A stretch of DNA of 64,000 bases from NCBI RefSeq assembly GCF_009697225.1, contig NZ_WIND01000015.1, positions 32,857 to 96,856 on the forward strand. Reading direction: 5' to 3'. Below, one piece after another: positions 10,326 to 20,308 of this stretch; positions within the stretch are counted from its first letter, which is position 1, and each line of letters begins with the position of its first letter. Source of the DNA: Halovulum marinum. GTDB taxonomy: Bacteria > Pseudomonadota > Alphaproteobacteria > Rhodobacterales > Rhodobacteraceae. Made by a program: the position numbers and the translations under genes. The notes under the pieces were generated by a model that saw only the letters and a list, made by a program, of their open reading frames with translations, had not been told where the DNA came from and searched no databases.

Positions 10326-11392
10326 GCGCGCTGGAACGGCTGGGCCTCGGCCTGATGCACCGCCTCGACCCCGAGCGGGCGCACGGGCTGGCGATCCGGG
10401 CGCTGCGGCTGGGCATCGCCCCCCTGCCCCGGATGCCGGACAGCCCGCGGCTGCGCACGCGCTTCGCCGGGCTGGAGCTGCCGAACCCGGTCGGCCTTGC
10501 CGCCGGCTTCGACAAGAACGCCGAGGTGGTGGCGCCGCTGCTGAAGGCCGGCTTCGGCTTCGTCGAGGTCGGCGCCGTCACCCCCCGGCCGCAGCCCGGC
10601 AACCCGCGGCCGCGCCTGTTCCGGCTGCCGCAGGACCGCGCGATCATCAACCGCTTCGGCTTCAACTCCGAAGGCATGGAGGCGGTCGCCGCGCGGCTGG
10701 AGCGGCGCCCGGCCTCGGGCGTGGTCGGCATCAACCTGGGCGCCAACAAGGACAGCGACGACAAGGCCGCCGATTTCGCCGCCGTATTGACCCGCTGCGG
10801 GCTGTTCGCGGATTTCGCCACCGTCAACGTCTCGTCGCCCAACACCGAGCGGCTGCGCGACCTGCAGGGCGCCGGTGCGCTGCGCGCGGTGCTGGAGCGG
10901 GTGCAGGCGGCGAACCAGGCGCTGTCGCGGCCGCTGCCGCTGATGGTCAAGATCGCCCCCGACCTGGACGACGCCGGGCTGGACGCGGTCGCCGCGGCGG
11001 CGGCCGCGACCGGCCTTGACGCCATCGTCGCCACCAACACCACCACCAGCCGGCCGGACCTGCACGGCCCGCACGCGGCCGAGTCCGGCGGACTTTCCGG
11101 CCGGCCGCTGATGCACCTCTCGACGCTGGTGCTGGCGAAGCTGGCCGAGCGCACCGACCTGCCGGTCATGGGCGTGGGCGGGATCGCCGACCCCAAGGAC
11201 GCCTACAGCAAGATCCTCGCCGGTGCGGGGGCGGTGCAGCTGTACAGCGCGCTGGTCTACGAGGGTCTCGGCCTGGTCGGGCGCATCGGGCGCGGCCTGG
11301 ACCGGTACCTGACAGCCGACGGGTACGGGACCGTCGCCGAGGCGGTCGGCCAGCGGCGCGAAATAATCCGAAACAAACTGCAAATTATCTGA
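10322..11392 (+). CDS. pyrD: Dihydroorotate dehydrogenase (quinone), class 2
   Basis: A 356-residue class 2 dihydroorotate dehydrogenase, oxidising dihydroorotate to orotate with FMN and passing electrons to quinone at the inner membrane in pyrimidine synthesis. [36 protein letters not shown] and the catalytic-serine block [14 protein letters not shown] are all present, as is the FMN-phosphate region [19 protein letters not shown]. The start is the GTG at 10322, which overlaps the stop of the DUF952 gene by the sequence GTGA; no better start lies nearby. Length is normal. Confidence 0.96.
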   Translation: MSALERLGLGLMHRLDPERAHGLAIRALRLGIAPLPRMPDSPRLRTRFAGLELPNPVGLAAGFDKNAEVVAPLLKAGFGFVEVGAVTPRPQPGNPRPRLFRLPQDRAIINRFGFNSEGMEAVAARLERRPASGVVGINLGANKDSDDKAADFAAVLTRCGLFADFATVNVSSPNTERLRDLQGAGALRAVLERVQAANQALSRPLPLMVKIAPDLDDAGLDAVAAAAAATGLDAIVATNTTTSRPDLHGPHAAESGGLSGRPLMHLSTLVLAKLAERTDLPVMGVGGIADPKDAYSKILAGAGAVQLYSALVYEGLGLVGRIGRGLDRYLTADGYGTVAEAVGQRREIIRNKLQII

Positions 11393-11481
11393 AGTATTCG
11401 GAAACAATGCTTTGCCCGCGCGGAACACTCTCCATATGCGGCTTGTTGTCCTTTCGACGACAGGACCAGAGGGAGTGCCAG

Positions 11482-12402
11482 ATGAAACGCGAGACGATGC
11501 GCATACTGACCATTTCGGGCCTTGCGGCGCTGGGCATGAGCGGCACCGCCGCCGCCCAGAGCGCCTGCGGCGACAGCTACACCATCCGGCCGGGCGACAC
11601 GCTCTACGAGGTGTCGCAGCGCTGCCGCGTCGGCCTGACCCGGATCTACCAGCTCAACTCCGGCATCGAGGCGCGCAACCTGGCCATCGGCCAGGAAATC
11701 CGCCTGACCGGCAATGCGGGCGGCGGACGCCAGCCCGACCGCTACCGCGTGAAGTCGGGCGACACCGCGTTCTCGATCGCGCAGACGCTGGGCGTTTCGC
11801 TGATCGAGCTGCTGCGCGCGAACGAGGACATGAACCCGCTGCGGCTGATGGTGGGCGACGTGCTCGACGTGCCCGGCATCGACCGCACGCCGGCGTTCCG
11901 GGTCCGCCCGCGCGAGGGCGCACCGGGCAGCGACGTGCGGATCCGCGCGCACGAGCTGCGCCCCGGCGACTGGGTCACCATCGGCGTCGGCCCGTCGAGC
12001 GCCAACTGGTATCCGCTCGAGGACGTGCAGGTCAGTGACACGGGCCGCGTCGCCACCAAGGTCGAGGTGCCGGCCTGGGCCGATCCCGGCGACGTGCTGA
12101 CCTTCGTCATCGACACCGACCGCGGTGTGACCCTGCGGTCCAACGACTTCCAGGTGATCGACCGCGCCGGCGCCGGCGACGGCCGCGTCGCGCTGGAGGG
12201 CCGGATCCGCGAAGGCGCCGAGTGCTTCACGCTGCGCACCCCGGACGGCGAGCTTTACGCAGTCGTCAGCACCGACATCCCGTTCACCGACGGCGAATAC
12301 GTCGAGGTCGAGGGCCGCTTCGCCGACGTGTCGTTCTGCCAGCAGGGCCGCGGCACGGTCCAGGTCACGTCGCTGCGGGAGGTGCGCCCGCGCCGCAACT
12401 GA
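11482..12402 (+). CDS. Secreted protein with two LysM domains
   Basis: A 306-residue exported protein. A signal peptide (basic MKRETMR, hydrophobic core, cleavage after about AAAQ at residue 26) is followed by two LysM peptidoglycan-binding modules: YTIRPGDTLYEVSQRC onward (about 32-75) and YRVKSGDTAFSIAQTLGVSL onward (about 87-130). The remaining 170 residues are beta-rich and unassigned, with two cysteines near the end. The ATG at 11482 is preceded by AGAGGGAG at good spacing. It probably binds the cell wall in the periplasm. No peptidase or amidase motif is visible. A large hairpin ends the gene. Confidence 0.85.
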   Translation: MKRETMRILTISGLAALGMSGTAAAQSACGDSYTIRPGDTLYEVSQRCRVGLTRIYQLNSGIEARNLAIGQEIRLTGNAGGGRQPDRYRVKSGDTAFSIAQTLGVSLIELLRANEDMNPLRLMVGDVLDVPGIDRTPAFRVRPREGAPGSDVRIRAHELRPGDWVTIGVGPSSANWYPLEDVQVSDTGRVATKVEVPAWADPGDVLTFVIDTDRGVTLRSNDFQVIDRAGAGDGRVALEGRIREGAECFTLRTPDGELYAVVSTDIPFTDGEYVEVEGRFADVSFCQQGRGTVQVTSLREVRPRRN

Positions 12403-12427
12403 GCCGGGTTCGCCCGAACCGAATGCC

Positions 12428-12455
12428 GGGGCGGCCGTCGCGCGACGGCCGCCCC
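12428..12455. terminator. Perfect 28-bp palindrome between convergent genes
   Basis: GGGGCGGCCGTCGC (12428-12441) is followed directly by its exact reverse complement (12442-12455), which folds as a long GC-only hairpin with a minimal loop. It fills most of the 62-bp gap between the ends of the LysM gene and fadJ and could stop transcription from both sides. There is no T-tract on either strand. Confidence 0.5.
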
Positions 12456-12464
12456 TGTCGCCGC

Positions 12465-14666
12465 TCAGGCGGCCTGCGCCGCCGCGAACCGGCCATAGAA
12501 GGTATCGCCCTTCGCCGCCATCTCGCGCAGCAGCGCGGGGGCCTCGAAACGGGGCCCAAGTTCGGACAGCTCCTCGCACAGCTCCAGCGCCCGCTGCGCG
12601 CCGATGATGTCGAGCCACGAGAACGGCCCGCCCGACCACGGCATGAAGCCCCAGCCCAGGATCGCGCCCACGTCGCCCTCGCGGATGTCCTCGAGCACGC
12701 CGTCCTCCAGCGCGCGGACCGCCTCCAGCACTTGCGCCAGAATCAGCCGGTGCTGCACCCGGGTCAGGTCGGGCTGATCCCCGGCCGCCGGCCAGTGCTC
12801 GCGCAGGCCGAGCCACAGGCCGGTGCGCTTGCCCTTGTCGTCGTACTCGTAATAGCCAGCGTTCGCCTTGCGGCCCAACCGGCCCAGGTCGAACAGCTTG
12901 AACAGCACCTCGTCGGCCTTGGCCGCGCTTTCCGGATAGGCATCGCCCATCGCCGCCTTCGTCGCCTTGGCGATCTTCACGCCCAGGTCGATCGAGGTCT
13001 CGTCGTTCAGCTGCAGCGGCCCCAGCGGCATCCCCATCTGCTTGGCGGCATTCTCGATCAGCGCGGGCTCGACACCTTCGGCCAGCATCGCCACGCCCTC
13101 GTTGATGTAGGGGATGATGCAGCGGTTGGCGTAGAAGAAGCGCGCGTCGTTGACCACGATCGGCGTCTTGCGGATCTGCCGCACGAAGTCGAGCGCCTTG
13201 GCCACCGCCCGGTCGCCGGACTGCTTGCCCTTGATGATCTCGACCAGCATCATCCTGTCCACCGGGCTGAAGAAGTGGATGCCGATGAACTGTTCGGGCC
13301 GCTGGCTGGCCTTGGCCAGTTCGGTGATCGGCAGGGTCGAGGTGTTGGTGGCGAAGATCGCGGTGTCGGGGATCTGCGCCTCGGCCTTCGCGGTCACGTC
13401 GGCCTTCACGCCCGGATCCTCGAACACCGCCTCGACCACCAGATCGCAGCCCTGAAGCGCGGCATGATCGGTGGTGGCGGTGATCCGGGCCAGCACCTGC
13501 GCCTTCTTCTCGGGCGTCACCTTCTTGCGGCCGATGCCCTTGTCGAGCAGTTCTTCGGAATGCGCCTTGCCCTTGTCGGCGGCGGCCTGTTCCTGGTCGA
13601 TCAGCACCACCTCGATGCCCGCCAGCGCGGCGACATGGGCGATGCCCGCGCCCATCATGCCCGCGCCCAGCACGCCGACCTTCGTCACCGCCTCGTCGCC
13701 CACGTCGGGCCGCACCGCGCCCTTCTCCAGCGCGGTCTTGTTCACGAACAGCGACCGGATCATCGCCGAGGACGACGGGTTCATCAGCACCGAGGTGAAC
13801 CAGCGCGCCTCGATCTTCAGCGCCGTGTCGAAGGGCACCATCGCGCCCTCGTAGATCGCCGACAGCATCGCCTTGGCCGCCGGATAGACGCCCTGAGTCT
13901 TGCCGTGGACCATCGCGCTCGCCCCGACGAAGGTCATGAAGCCGGCCGGGTGATAGGGCGTGCCGCCGGGCATCTTGTAGCCCTTCTGGTCCCAGGGCTT
14001 GACGATGTCGGCGTCCTTCGCCTCCAGCACCCAGGCCCTGGCGCGGGCCAGCAGCTCGTCCGCCGGAACCACCTCGTCGATCAGCCCGGCGGCCTTCGCC
14101 TTGGCCGGGGCCAGCATCTTGCCCTCCAGCAGGATCGGCGCGGCGGGCATCAGCCCCATCATCCGGGTCACGCGGGTGGTGCCGCCGGCGCCGGGGAACA
14201 GGCCGATCATGATCTCGGGCAGGCCGATCCTGGCCTTGGGGTTGTCCGCCACGAACCGCCGGTGACAGGCCAGCGCGACCTCGGTGCCGATACCGGCGCT
14301 GGTGCCGGGGCTGGCCCAGGCAACGGGCTTGCCGCCCTTGTTCGTCTTCGGGTCCATTTTGTTGCGCTCGAGCTTCCGCAGGATGCGGTGGCCGTTCATG
14401 GTGAAGTCGAACAGCGCCTGCGCCGGGTTCTCGCCCGCCTTGTCGCGGATCTGCGCCAGCACCTTCAGGTCCATGCCCCCGGCGAAATCCTTCTTGGCCG
14501 AGGTCACGACCACGCCCTTCACCGCGTCGTCTGCCATCGCCTTGTCGAACAGGCTCTCGAACTCCTCGAAGCCCTCGATGGTCATGACGTTCATCGAGGT
14601 GCCCGGCTGGTCCCAGCTCAGGACCGCGACGCCGTCGGCGTCCACGTCGTAGGTGAAGATGCTCAT
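12465..14666 (-). CDS. fadJ: Multifunctional enoyl-CoA hydratase / 3-hydroxyacyl-CoA dehydrogenase
   Basis: A 733-residue beta-oxidation enzyme. Residues 1-200 are an enoyl-CoA hydratase domain; Glu129 (in [14 protein letters not shown]) and Glu151 (in [15 protein letters not shown]) match the two catalytic acids. From about residue 330 comes the NAD-binding 3-hydroxyacyl-CoA dehydrogenase domain with [17 protein letters not shown], and the C-terminal dehydrogenase domain follows. It hydrates 2-enoyl-CoA and oxidises the product to 3-ketoacyl-CoA, the substrate of the thiolase in the same operon. Its ATG overlaps the stop of the cupin gene by four bases. It is the last gene of the operon starting at merR. 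Confidence 0.93.
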   Translation of the reverse strand: MSIFTYDVDADGVAVLSWDQPGTSMNVMTIEGFEEFESLFDKAMADDAVKGVVVTSAKKDFAGGMDLKVLAQIRDKAGENPAQALFDFTMNGHRILRKLERNKMDPKTNKGGKPVAWASPGTSAGIGTEVALACHRRFVADNPKARIGLPEIMIGLFPGAGGTTRVTRMMGLMPAAPILLEGKMLAPAKAKAAGLIDEVVPADELLARARAWVLEAKDADIVKPWDQKGYKMPGGTPYHPAGFMTFVGASAMVHGKTQGVYPAAKAMLSAIYEGAMVPFDTALKIEARWFTSVLMNPSSSAMIRSLFVNKTALEKGAVRPDVGDEAVTKVGVLGAGMMGAGIAHVAALAGIEVVLIDQEQAAADKGKAHSEELLDKGIGRKKVTPEKKAQVLARITATTDHAALQGCDLVVEAVFEDPGVKADVTAKAEAQIPDTAIFATNTSTLPITELAKASQRPEQFIGIHFFSPVDRMMLVEIIKGKQSGDRAVAKALDFVRQIRKTPIVVNDARFFYANRCIIPYINEGVAMLAEGVEPALIENAAKQMGMPLGPLQLNDETSIDLGVKIAKATKAAMGDAYPESAAKADEVLFKLFDLGRLGRKANAGYYEYDDKGKRTGLWLGLREHWPAAGDQPDLTRVQHRLILAQVLEAVRALEDGVLEDIREGDVGAILGWGFMPWSGGPFSWLDIIGAQRALELCEELSELGPRFEAPALLREMAAKGDTFYGRFAAAQAA

Positions 14667-15145
14667 GCGTTTCCTCCGGTGTCGTCGTCAAAGCGGCTGC
14701 CATCCTTGTGCAGGAAGGTATGCACGCCGCCCCTGGATACGGCCTTCATGTCGATGTCGGGATAGGTGCACTCGTCCTCGGCGGCGCGGGTGCCGACCAC
14801 GAGGAAGCTGCCCGGCGCGTCCGAGCGATTGACCAGGTGATGCCCGTCCGGCATGCCCGCCGGAAAGGCGGCGCAGTCGCCCGCGCGCATCACCTCCTCG
14901 CCCGCGTCGGTGATCAGGGTCAGCTCGCCCGCCGTCACCATGACGAACTCGTCCTCGTTCAGGTGCCAGTGGCGCTGCGACGACCACGCGCCCGGTGCCA
15001 GCGTGATCAGGTTCACGCCGAACTGGGTCAGCCCGCCCGCAGCCCCCAGCCGCAAGCCCGAGCGCCCCGCGACCGCGGCGCGATGCGGCTCGGGATAGCC
15101 CGAACCGGTGCGCGGCTCGATCTTGCTCAGGTCCAGCTTGCCCAT
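14663..15145 (-). CDS. Cupin domain protein in the beta-oxidation operon
   Basis: A 160-residue single-cupin protein. The metal-binding motif 1 reads [21 protein letters not shown] (about residues 56-76) and motif 2 reads [15 protein letters not shown]. The start [20 protein letters not shown] and the ending in an acidic tail are typical of small cytoplasmic cupins often annotated as transcriptional-regulator-like or sugar-epimerase-like without proof. Start at 15145 overlaps the thiolase stop by one base, and the gene overlaps fadJ by four bases. No catalytic role in beta-oxidation is known for it. The context suggests a link to acyl-CoA metabolism. Confidence 0.85.
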   Translation of the reverse strand: MGKLDLSKIEPRTGSGYPEPHRAAVAGRSGLRLGAAGGLTQFGVNLITLAPGAWSSQRHWHLNEDEFVMVTAGELTLITDAGEEVMRAGDCAAFPAGMPDGHHLVNRSDAPGSFLVVGTRAAEDECTYPDIDMKAVSRGGVHTFLHKDGSRFDDDTGGNA

Positions 15146-16356
15146 CACAGGCGCTCGATGATGGTGGCGGCCCCCATGCCGGACGCGACGCACAGGGTGG
15201 CCAGCGCCGTGCCCTTGCCCGTGCGTTCCAGCTCGTCCAGCGCGGTGCCGAGGATCATCGCGCCGGTCGCGCCCAGCGGATGGCCCATGGCGATCGCGCC
15301 GCCGTTCACGTTGACCTTGTCGTGATCCACGTCGAAGGCCTGCATGAAGCGCAGCACGACGGCCGAGAACGCCTCGTTCACCTCGAACAGGTCGATATCC
15401 GAGACGCTCATCCCCGCTTCGGCCAGGACCTTCTGCGTCGCCGGCACCGGGCCGGTCAGCATGATCGTCGGATCGGTGCCGACCTTGGCCGTCGCCTTGA
15501 TCCGCGCGCGCGGCGTCAGCCCGTATTTCTCGCCGAAGGCCCGGTCGCCGATCAGCAGGCCCGCCGCCCCATCGACGATGCCCGACGAGTTGCCGGCGTG
15601 GTGGACGTGCGCGACCTTTTCCAGGTGCGGGTACTTCAGCAGCGCGATGGCGTCGAAGCCGGGCATCACCTCGCCCTGCTCCTTGAACGCCGGCTTCAGC
15701 CCGCCCAGCGCCTGCATGTCGGTGCCGGGGCGCATGTACTCGTCGCGATCCAGGATCGGCAGGCCGTTCCGGTCACGCACCGTCAGGACCGACCTTTCGA
15801 AACGCCCCTCCTCCCATGCGTAGGCGGCGCGCTTCTGGCTTTCGACCGCATAGGCGTCGACGTCGTCGCGGGAAAAGCCGTACTCGGTGGCGATGATGTC
15901 GGCGGCGATGCCCTGCGGCACGAAATAGGATTTCATCGCCAGCGACGGATCGACCGCGATCGCCGCGCCGTCCGAGCCCATCGGCACCCGGCCCATCATC
16001 TCGACCCCGCCGGCGACATAGGCCTGCCCGGCGCCGGCGCGGACCTGGTTCGCGGCCAGGTTCACCGCCTCCAGCCCGGAGGCGCAGAACCGGTTGATCG
16101 ACAGGCCTGGCACATGCTCGTCGAACTCCGAGGCCAGCACCACCGAGCGCGCCAGGCAGCCGCCCTGCTCGCCCACTTGCGTGACGTTGCCCCAGATCAC
16201 GTCCTCGACGGCGAGCGTGTCCAGGTCGTTGCGGTGCTTGAGCGCGTTCAGGACCTCGGCGGACAGGCGAAGCGAGGTGACCTCGTGCAGCGCACCGTCC
16301 TTGCGGCCCTTGCCGCGCGGGGTGCGGACGGCGTCGTAGATAAAGGCCTCAGGCAT
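15145..16356 (-). CDS. Acetyl-CoA C-acyltransferase (3-ketoacyl-CoA thiolase)
   Basis: A 403-residue thiolase that cleaves 3-ketoacyl-CoA to acetyl-CoA and a shortened acyl-CoA. The nucleophile Cys91 is in [16 protein letters not shown], the histidine block is [19 protein letters not shown], and the second cysteine is in [17 protein letters not shown] at the C-terminus. The start [17 protein letters not shown] is canonical. It overlaps the membrane-protein gene upstream by eight bases and the cupin gene downstream by one. It works with the fadJ product in the same operon, as FadA does with FadB. Confidence 0.94.
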   Translation of the reverse strand: MPEAFIYDAVRTPRGKGRKDGALHEVTSLRLSAEVLNALKHRNDLDTLAVEDVIWGNVTQVGEQGGCLARSVVLASEFDEHVPGLSINRFCASGLEAVNLAANQVRAGAGQAYVAGGVEMMGRVPMGSDGAAIAVDPSLAMKSYFVPQGIAADIIATEYGFSRDDVDAYAVESQKRAAYAWEEGRFERSVLTVRDRNGLPILDRDEYMRPGTDMQALGGLKPAFKEQGEVMPGFDAIALLKYPHLEKVAHVHHAGNSSGIVDGAAGLLIGDRAFGEKYGLTPRARIKATAKVGTDPTIMLTGPVPATQKVLAEAGMSVSDIDLFEVNEAFSAVVLRFMQAFDVDHDKVNVNGGAIAMGHPLGATGAMILGTALDELERTGKGTALATLCVASGMGAATIIERL

Positions 16357-16744
16357 TGGGCACTCCTTGCATGGTGTTGATGGTGGTGAGCCAAAGGATC
16401 AGCGCGGCCAGCGTCGCCGCCGCGGCGAAGGACATCTGCAGACGGTAGAACGGCACCAGCCGGCGGCCGAAATCGACGCGGGACGCGCCCAGCCAGGCGC
16501 AGGCCCACAGCGCCAGCGGCACCAGCACGCCGCCGAACGCCACCGAGATCAGCACGAACGACACGATCCCGAACCAGGCCAGGATGCCGACGACCATGTG
16601 CGCCAGACCGCCGCGCACCTGGGTGTCGTCCGGGTCCGGGTGCCGCGCCTCGGCGCGGCGCAGGATCAGCGCGGCCAGCGCCGCGGCGCTGCCGAGAACC
16701 AGCACGGCGAACAGGAACGCACCCGGATTGCCGGCGGCGCTCAT
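16349..16744 (-). CDS. Small membrane protein in the beta-oxidation operon (131 aa)
   Basis: A 131-residue protein with four predicted membrane helices: about residues 9-28, 48-65, 68-87 and 103-123. Short charged loops include [12 protein letters not shown] after the first helix. No known domain is recognised. The ATG at 16744 overlaps the GST stop codon by four bases (ATGA) and its own end overlaps the thiolase start by eight bases, so it is firmly part of the operon. A role in fatty acid entry or membrane adaptation would be a guess. Confidence 0.75.
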   Translation of the reverse strand: MSAAGNPGAFLFAVLVLGSAAALAALILRRAEARHPDPDDTQVRGGLAHMVVGILAWFGIVSFVLISVAFGGVLVPLALWACAWLGASRVDFGRRLVPFYRLQMSFAAAATLAALILWLTTINTMQGVPNA

Positions 16745-17373
16745 TCCGCCGCCTCGAACGGGTGGCCCGGCATCAGCTCGTAGGGATGTTTCCAGCCCGG
16801 CTGCGCCGCCAGGCGGTCGCGCCAGGCCGCGGTGGCGGGGGCCGGCTCCAGCCCGATCTCCTCGAGGAACCAGATGTAGCCGGCACAGGACAGATCCGCG
16901 GTCGTCGGCCGGTCGGCGACGATCCAGTCGCGCGCCTCCAGCCGCCGCTCCAGCACGCCCAGCGCCGCCCGGGCGCGACCCATCAGGAAGGCGATGACGT
17001 CCGGGTTGCGGTGCCTTTCGGCCAGGTACAGCTGCATGAACCGGGCGGTGGCGATGTTCGCGGTCAGCTTGTGATTGTCCCATAGCGTCCAGCGCAGGAT
17101 CTCCAGCCGCTCGGCCTCGGTCTCGGCGCCGAAGCAGCGGTGCTTGTGTGACAGGTAGTCGAGGATCACCCCGGACTGGCTCAGCCGCACGCGCCCGTCG
17201 CTGTAGACCGGCACCTCGGCCATCTCGTTGACGGCGGCGTATTCCGATGTGCGCGCCGCGCCCTCGAAGAACCGGACGTGCACCGGCTCCCACGGCTCGC
17301 CGCACAGCTCCAGCATCAGCGCCGCCTTGTAGGCGTTGCCGGACTGGGCGAAGCAGTGCAGTTGCGACAGCAT
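16741..17373 (-). CDS. Glutathione S-transferase family protein
   Basis: A 210-residue cytosolic GST. The N-terminal thioredoxin-fold part starts MLSQLHCFAQSGNAYKAALM, where Ser11 or the neighbouring residues would activate glutathione, and contains MAEVPVYSDGRVRLSQSGVI, the cis-proline and glutathione-binding QSG block. The helical C-terminal domain has RPTTADLSCAGYIWFL, the usual N-cap motif region. It follows the acyl-CoA dehydrogenase gene after 52 bp and precedes the membrane gene with a four-base overlap. Possible roles are removal of reactive enals or peroxidised lipids. Confidence 0.9.
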   Translation of the reverse strand: MLSQLHCFAQSGNAYKAALMLELCGEPWEPVHVRFFEGAARTSEYAAVNEMAEVPVYSDGRVRLSQSGVILDYLSHKHRCFGAETEAERLEILRWTLWDNHKLTANIATARFMQLYLAERHRNPDVIAFLMGRARAALGVLERRLEARDWIVADRPTTADLSCAGYIWFLEEIGLEPAPATAAWRDRLAAQPGWKHPYELMPGHPFEAAE

Positions 17374-17425
17374 CGGCGCATCCCCCTGAACATGCGGCGG
17401 CGGCGCGGCCCGCGCCGCGGCCCGG

Positions 17426-19204
17426 TCAGAACGCGGCGGCGTCCAGCGCCATGACCGGCTCGGCGCCGCTCTCGATCCGCTTCAGGTGCATCCCCGTCGC
17501 GGGCAGTTGGCGCGCCATATAATAGCGTCCGGTGGCGATCTTGGCCTGCAGGAAGTCGCGGTCGCCCGCGCCCGCCGCCAGCGCCGCGGTGGCGGCCCGG
17601 GCCATCTTCGCCCACATCAGCCCCAGGCAGACATGGCCGAACAGGTGCAGGAAATCGGTCGAGCCCGCCAGCGCCGCGTTCGGGTTCTTCATGCCGTTCT
17701 GCATGAAGTACATGCCCGCCGCCTGCAGGTCCTTCGACGCCTGCTTCAGCGGCTCGAGGAACCCCGCCTTCAGCGTCTCGTCGGACTCGTGCTCCTTGAT
17801 GAACCCCTTCACCAGCTCGAAGAAGGCCATCACGTGCCGGCCGCCGTCGGCGCCCAGCTTGCGGCCCACCAGATCCAGCGCCTGCACGCCGTTCGTGCCC
17901 TCGTAGATCATCGCGATGCGGGCGTCGCGGGCGAACTGCGACATGCCCCATTCCTCGATGTAGCCGTGGCCGCCGTAGACCTGCTGCGCCTGCACCGTGG
18001 CCTCGAAGCCCTTGTCGGTCAGAAAGCCCTTGATCACCGGGATCAGCAGGCTGACCAGCCCCTCGGCCTCGGCGTCGTCCAGCCGCGTCGAGCGGTCGAT
18101 CAGCGTCGCGCCCCACAGCAGGAAGGCGCGGCCGCCCTCGACGAAGCTTTTCTGGTCCATCAGCATCCGCCGCACGTCCGGGTGCACGATCAGCGGATCG
18201 GCGGGCCCGTCCGGGTTCTGCGCGCCGGTCACGTCGCGGCCCTGCAGCCGGTCCCTGGCGTAGGCCAGCGCGTTCTGGTACGCCGCCTCGGCCTGCGCCA
18301 GCCCCTGCAGGCCGACGCCCAGCCGCGCCTCGTTCATCATCGTGAACATCGCGCGCAGGCCCTTGTGCTCCTGCCCGACCAGATAGCCCACGGCGCCGTC
18401 GTAGTTCATCACGCAGGTGGCGTTGCCGTGGATGCCCATCTTCTCTTCGATCTTGCCGCAGCTCACGCCGTTGCGCGCGCCCAGGCTGCCGTTCTCGTGC
18501 ACCATGAACTTCGGCACCACGAACAGGCTGATGCCCTTCACGCCCTCGGGGCCGCCGGGGATCCGGGCCAGCACCAGGTGGATGATGTTGTCGGCCATGT
18601 CGTGCTCGCCGGCCGAGATGAAGATCTTCTGCCCGGTGATGCGGTAGCTGCCGTCGTCCAGCGGTTCGGCCTTGGTGCGCAGCAGGCCCAGGTCGGTGCC
18701 GCAGTGCGGCTCGGTCAGGTTCATCGTGCCGGTCCACTCGCCCGAGACCAGCTTCGGCAGATAGGTCTGCTTCTGCGCCTCGGTGCCGTGCTTGTGGATC
18801 GCCGAATAGGCGCCGTGGGTCAGGCCCCAGTACATGTTCAGCGCCATGTTGGCGGCGACCTGCGTCTCGCCCACCGCCGTCGCCAGCACCTGCGGCATGC
18901 CCTGGCCGCCGTAGTCCGGATCGCAGTCCAGGCCCATCCAGCCGCCCGCGCGCACGGTGTCGAACGCCGCCTTGAAGCCCTCGGGGGTGCGCACCACGCC
19001 GTTCTCCAGCGTGCAGCCCCTTGTGTCGCCGACCATGTTCAGCGGCGCCAGCACGTCGCGGGCGATCTTGCCCGCCTCCTCCAGGATGGCGGAGGTGAAC
19101 TCCCGGTCGAGGTCGGCATAGCCGGGGATGTCGCCGTCCTGCACGGCCAGCAGGTCGTGCAGGACGAAGGACAGGTCCCTGATCGGGGCGGTGTAGCTGG
19201 GCAT
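17426..19204 (-). CDS. Acyl-CoA dehydrogenase, long form
   Basis: A 592-residue flavoprotein of the long acyl-CoA dehydrogenase branch that includes FadE-type enzymes and the DmdC methylmercaptopropionyl-CoA dehydrogenase. The substrate/FAD block [20 protein letters not shown] is at 158-177, the catalytic glutamate is Glu435 in [18 protein letters not shown], and an extra C-terminal domain of about 140 residues follows. It introduces the 2,3-double bond in acyl-CoA and passes electrons to ETF. Placed with fadJ and thiolase, a fatty acyl-CoA substrate is likelier than the DMSP breakdown product, but the family cannot be separated by eye. Confidence 0.92.
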   Translation of the reverse strand: MPSYTAPIRDLSFVLHDLLAVQDGDIPGYADLDREFTSAILEEAGKIARDVLAPLNMVGDTRGCTLENGVVRTPEGFKAAFDTVRAGGWMGLDCDPDYGGQGMPQVLATAVGETQVAANMALNMYWGLTHGAYSAIHKHGTEAQKQTYLPKLVSGEWTGTMNLTEPHCGTDLGLLRTKAEPLDDGSYRITGQKIFISAGEHDMADNIIHLVLARIPGGPEGVKGISLFVVPKFMVHENGSLGARNGVSCGKIEEKMGIHGNATCVMNYDGAVGYLVGQEHKGLRAMFTMMNEARLGVGLQGLAQAEAAYQNALAYARDRLQGRDVTGAQNPDGPADPLIVHPDVRRMLMDQKSFVEGGRAFLLWGATLIDRSTRLDDAEAEGLVSLLIPVIKGFLTDKGFEATVQAQQVYGGHGYIEEWGMSQFARDARIAMIYEGTNGVQALDLVGRKLGADGGRHVMAFFELVKGFIKEHESDETLKAGFLEPLKQASKDLQAAGMYFMQNGMKNPNAALAGSTDFLHLFGHVCLGLMWAKMARAATAALAAGAGDRDFLQAKIATGRYYMARQLPATGMHLKRIESGAEPVMALDAAAF

Positions 19205-19299
19205 TTCGTCTCCCTTCGGGTCGTCTGGACGGGGGCGGCCGATGGATACCGGCCGCCGAACATCGGGTTTTCGGGGTTCGGCCGCCTATTCCGCGGTCT

Positions 19300-19698
19300 T
19301 CATTCTGCGGCCTTCTTCACCCCTTTCGAGGCCAGCACCTGCTCGCCCCAACTCAGCTTTTCCTGGAACTCGGCGATCGCCTCGTTCAGCTCGTCGCGCT
19401 TGGCGATCATCGCCGTCAGGTGCTTCTGCCCCAGCTCGTACGTGCGCGAGATCTGCGTCGCCTGCTGGTCGTTGATGTAGTAGAGGTTCAGAAGCTGCCG
19501 GATCTCCTCCAGCGAATAGCCGAAGCGCTTTCCCTGCAGGATCAGCTTCAGCCGGGCGCGGTCGCGCCGGGTGAACAGCCGCTTCTGGCCCTCGCGGACC
19601 GGCGACAGCAGTTCCTTGGCCTCGTAGAACCGCAACGTGCGCGGCGTGACGCCGAATTCCTCGCACATGCGGCCGATGGTCCAGTGCTCATCATTCAT
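19300..19698 (-). CDS. MerR family regulator of the beta-oxidation operon
   Basis: A 132-residue MerR regulator: winged helix WTIGRMCEEFGVTPRTLRFY and EAKELLSPVREGQKRLFTRR (residues 6-45), then the helical dimer segment and a coiled C-terminus. It lacks the metal-binding cysteines of metal sensors. It resembles the LiuR/fatty-acid type that controls branched-chain amino acid or fatty acid breakdown in proteobacteria. The ATG at 19698 is preceded by GGGAGG. It is the first gene of the operon, 95 bp before the acyl-CoA dehydrogenase, and reads away from a 17-bp inverted repeat that is its probable operator. Confidence 0.88.
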   Translation of the reverse strand: MNDEHWTIGRMCEEFGVTPRTLRFYEAKELLSPVREGQKRLFTRRDRARLKLILQGKRFGYSLEEIRQLLNLYYINDQQATQISRTYELGQKHLTAMIAKRDELNEAIAEFQEKLSWGEQVLASKGVKKAAE

Positions 19699-19729
19699 GG
19701 GATGCCTCCCACAGTTTCTCCCTGCAACG

Positions 19730-19758
19730 ATTGTAGGTTGACGTGAACGTAAGGGCAA
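19730..19758 (-). promoter_or_regulatory. Candidate promoter of merR with operator in the spacer
   Basis: On the minus strand TTGCCC (19753-19758) and TACAAT (19730-19735) are separated by exactly 17 bp, and that spacer is exactly the left arm of the inverted repeat at 19736-19784. MerR-family proteins act from operators placed between the -35 and -10 elements, so the geometry fits autoregulation. Confidence 0.5.
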
Positions 19759-19784
19759 TGGAAAAGTTTACGTTCACGTCAACC
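19736..19784. promoter_or_regulatory. 17-bp perfect inverted repeat between merR and thioesterase genes
   Basis: GGTTGACGTGAACGTAA at 19736-19752 is repeated exactly in inverted form at 19768-19784 with a 15-bp spacer. Each arm carries a pseudo-palindromic ACGT-NN-ACGT core, so the region can be read as two MerR-dimer sites. This ACGT-rich pattern resembles known LiuR-type operators of proteobacteria. It lies in the divergent region and may control both the merR operon and the plus-strand thioesterases. Confidence 0.65.
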
Positions 19785-19861
19785 GGTTGCGGGATCGCGG
19801 ACCCGTCGCGGCTCCGACGATTCCCGTTTTTCGCCACCGCGCCGCGTGTTAAGCGGATCGC

Positions 19862-20308
19862 ATGACACCCGAGGAAAAGACCCGCATCGCCCGCCAGTTC
19901 GTCGCCGCCCTGCCGCACGCGGCCGATCTGGGCATGGAAGTCGCCGAGGTCGGCGACGGCTTCGCGGTGATGACCGTGGGCTACGACGCGCGCTTCGTCG
20001 GCGATCCGGGCACCGGCGTGCTGGCGGGCGGGGTGATCACCGCGCTGCTGGACACCTGCGCCGGCACCGCGGTGATGGCGCATCCGGCCGCGCCGGGCGG
20101 CACCGCGACGCTGGACCTGCGCATCGACTACATGCGCCCGGCGACGCCGGGCCGGACGGTGACGGCGCGGGCCGACTGCTACCGCATGACCCGCTCGGTC
20201 GCGTTCGTGCGCGCCACCGCCTGGACCGACGCGCCGGACACGCCGGTGGCCGCCGCCAACGGCGCCTTCACGGTCGAGCCGGGCCAGCCGCCGAAGCGGG
20301 CCGGCTGA
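19862..20308 (+). CDS. PaaI-type hotdog thioesterase, first copy
   Basis: A 148-residue single hotdog-fold protein. The block [20 protein letters not shown] (about residues 54-73) is the central helix with the catalytic acid, Asp66, as in PaaI thioesterases, and [20 protein letters not shown] follows. Such enzymes hydrolyse acyl-CoA, often phenylacetyl- or medium-chain acyl-CoA, to free CoA. It is divergent from the merR operon across the inverted repeat, so common control is likely. Its stop codon overlaps the start of a second hotdog gene by one base. Confidence 0.88.
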   Translation: MTPEEKTRIARQFVAALPHAADLGMEVAEVGDGFAVMTVGYDARFVGDPGTGVLAGGVITALLDTCAGTAVMAHPAAPGGTATLDLRIDYMRPATPGRTVTARADCYRMTRSVAFVRATAWTDAPDTPVAAANGAFTVEPGQPPKRAG

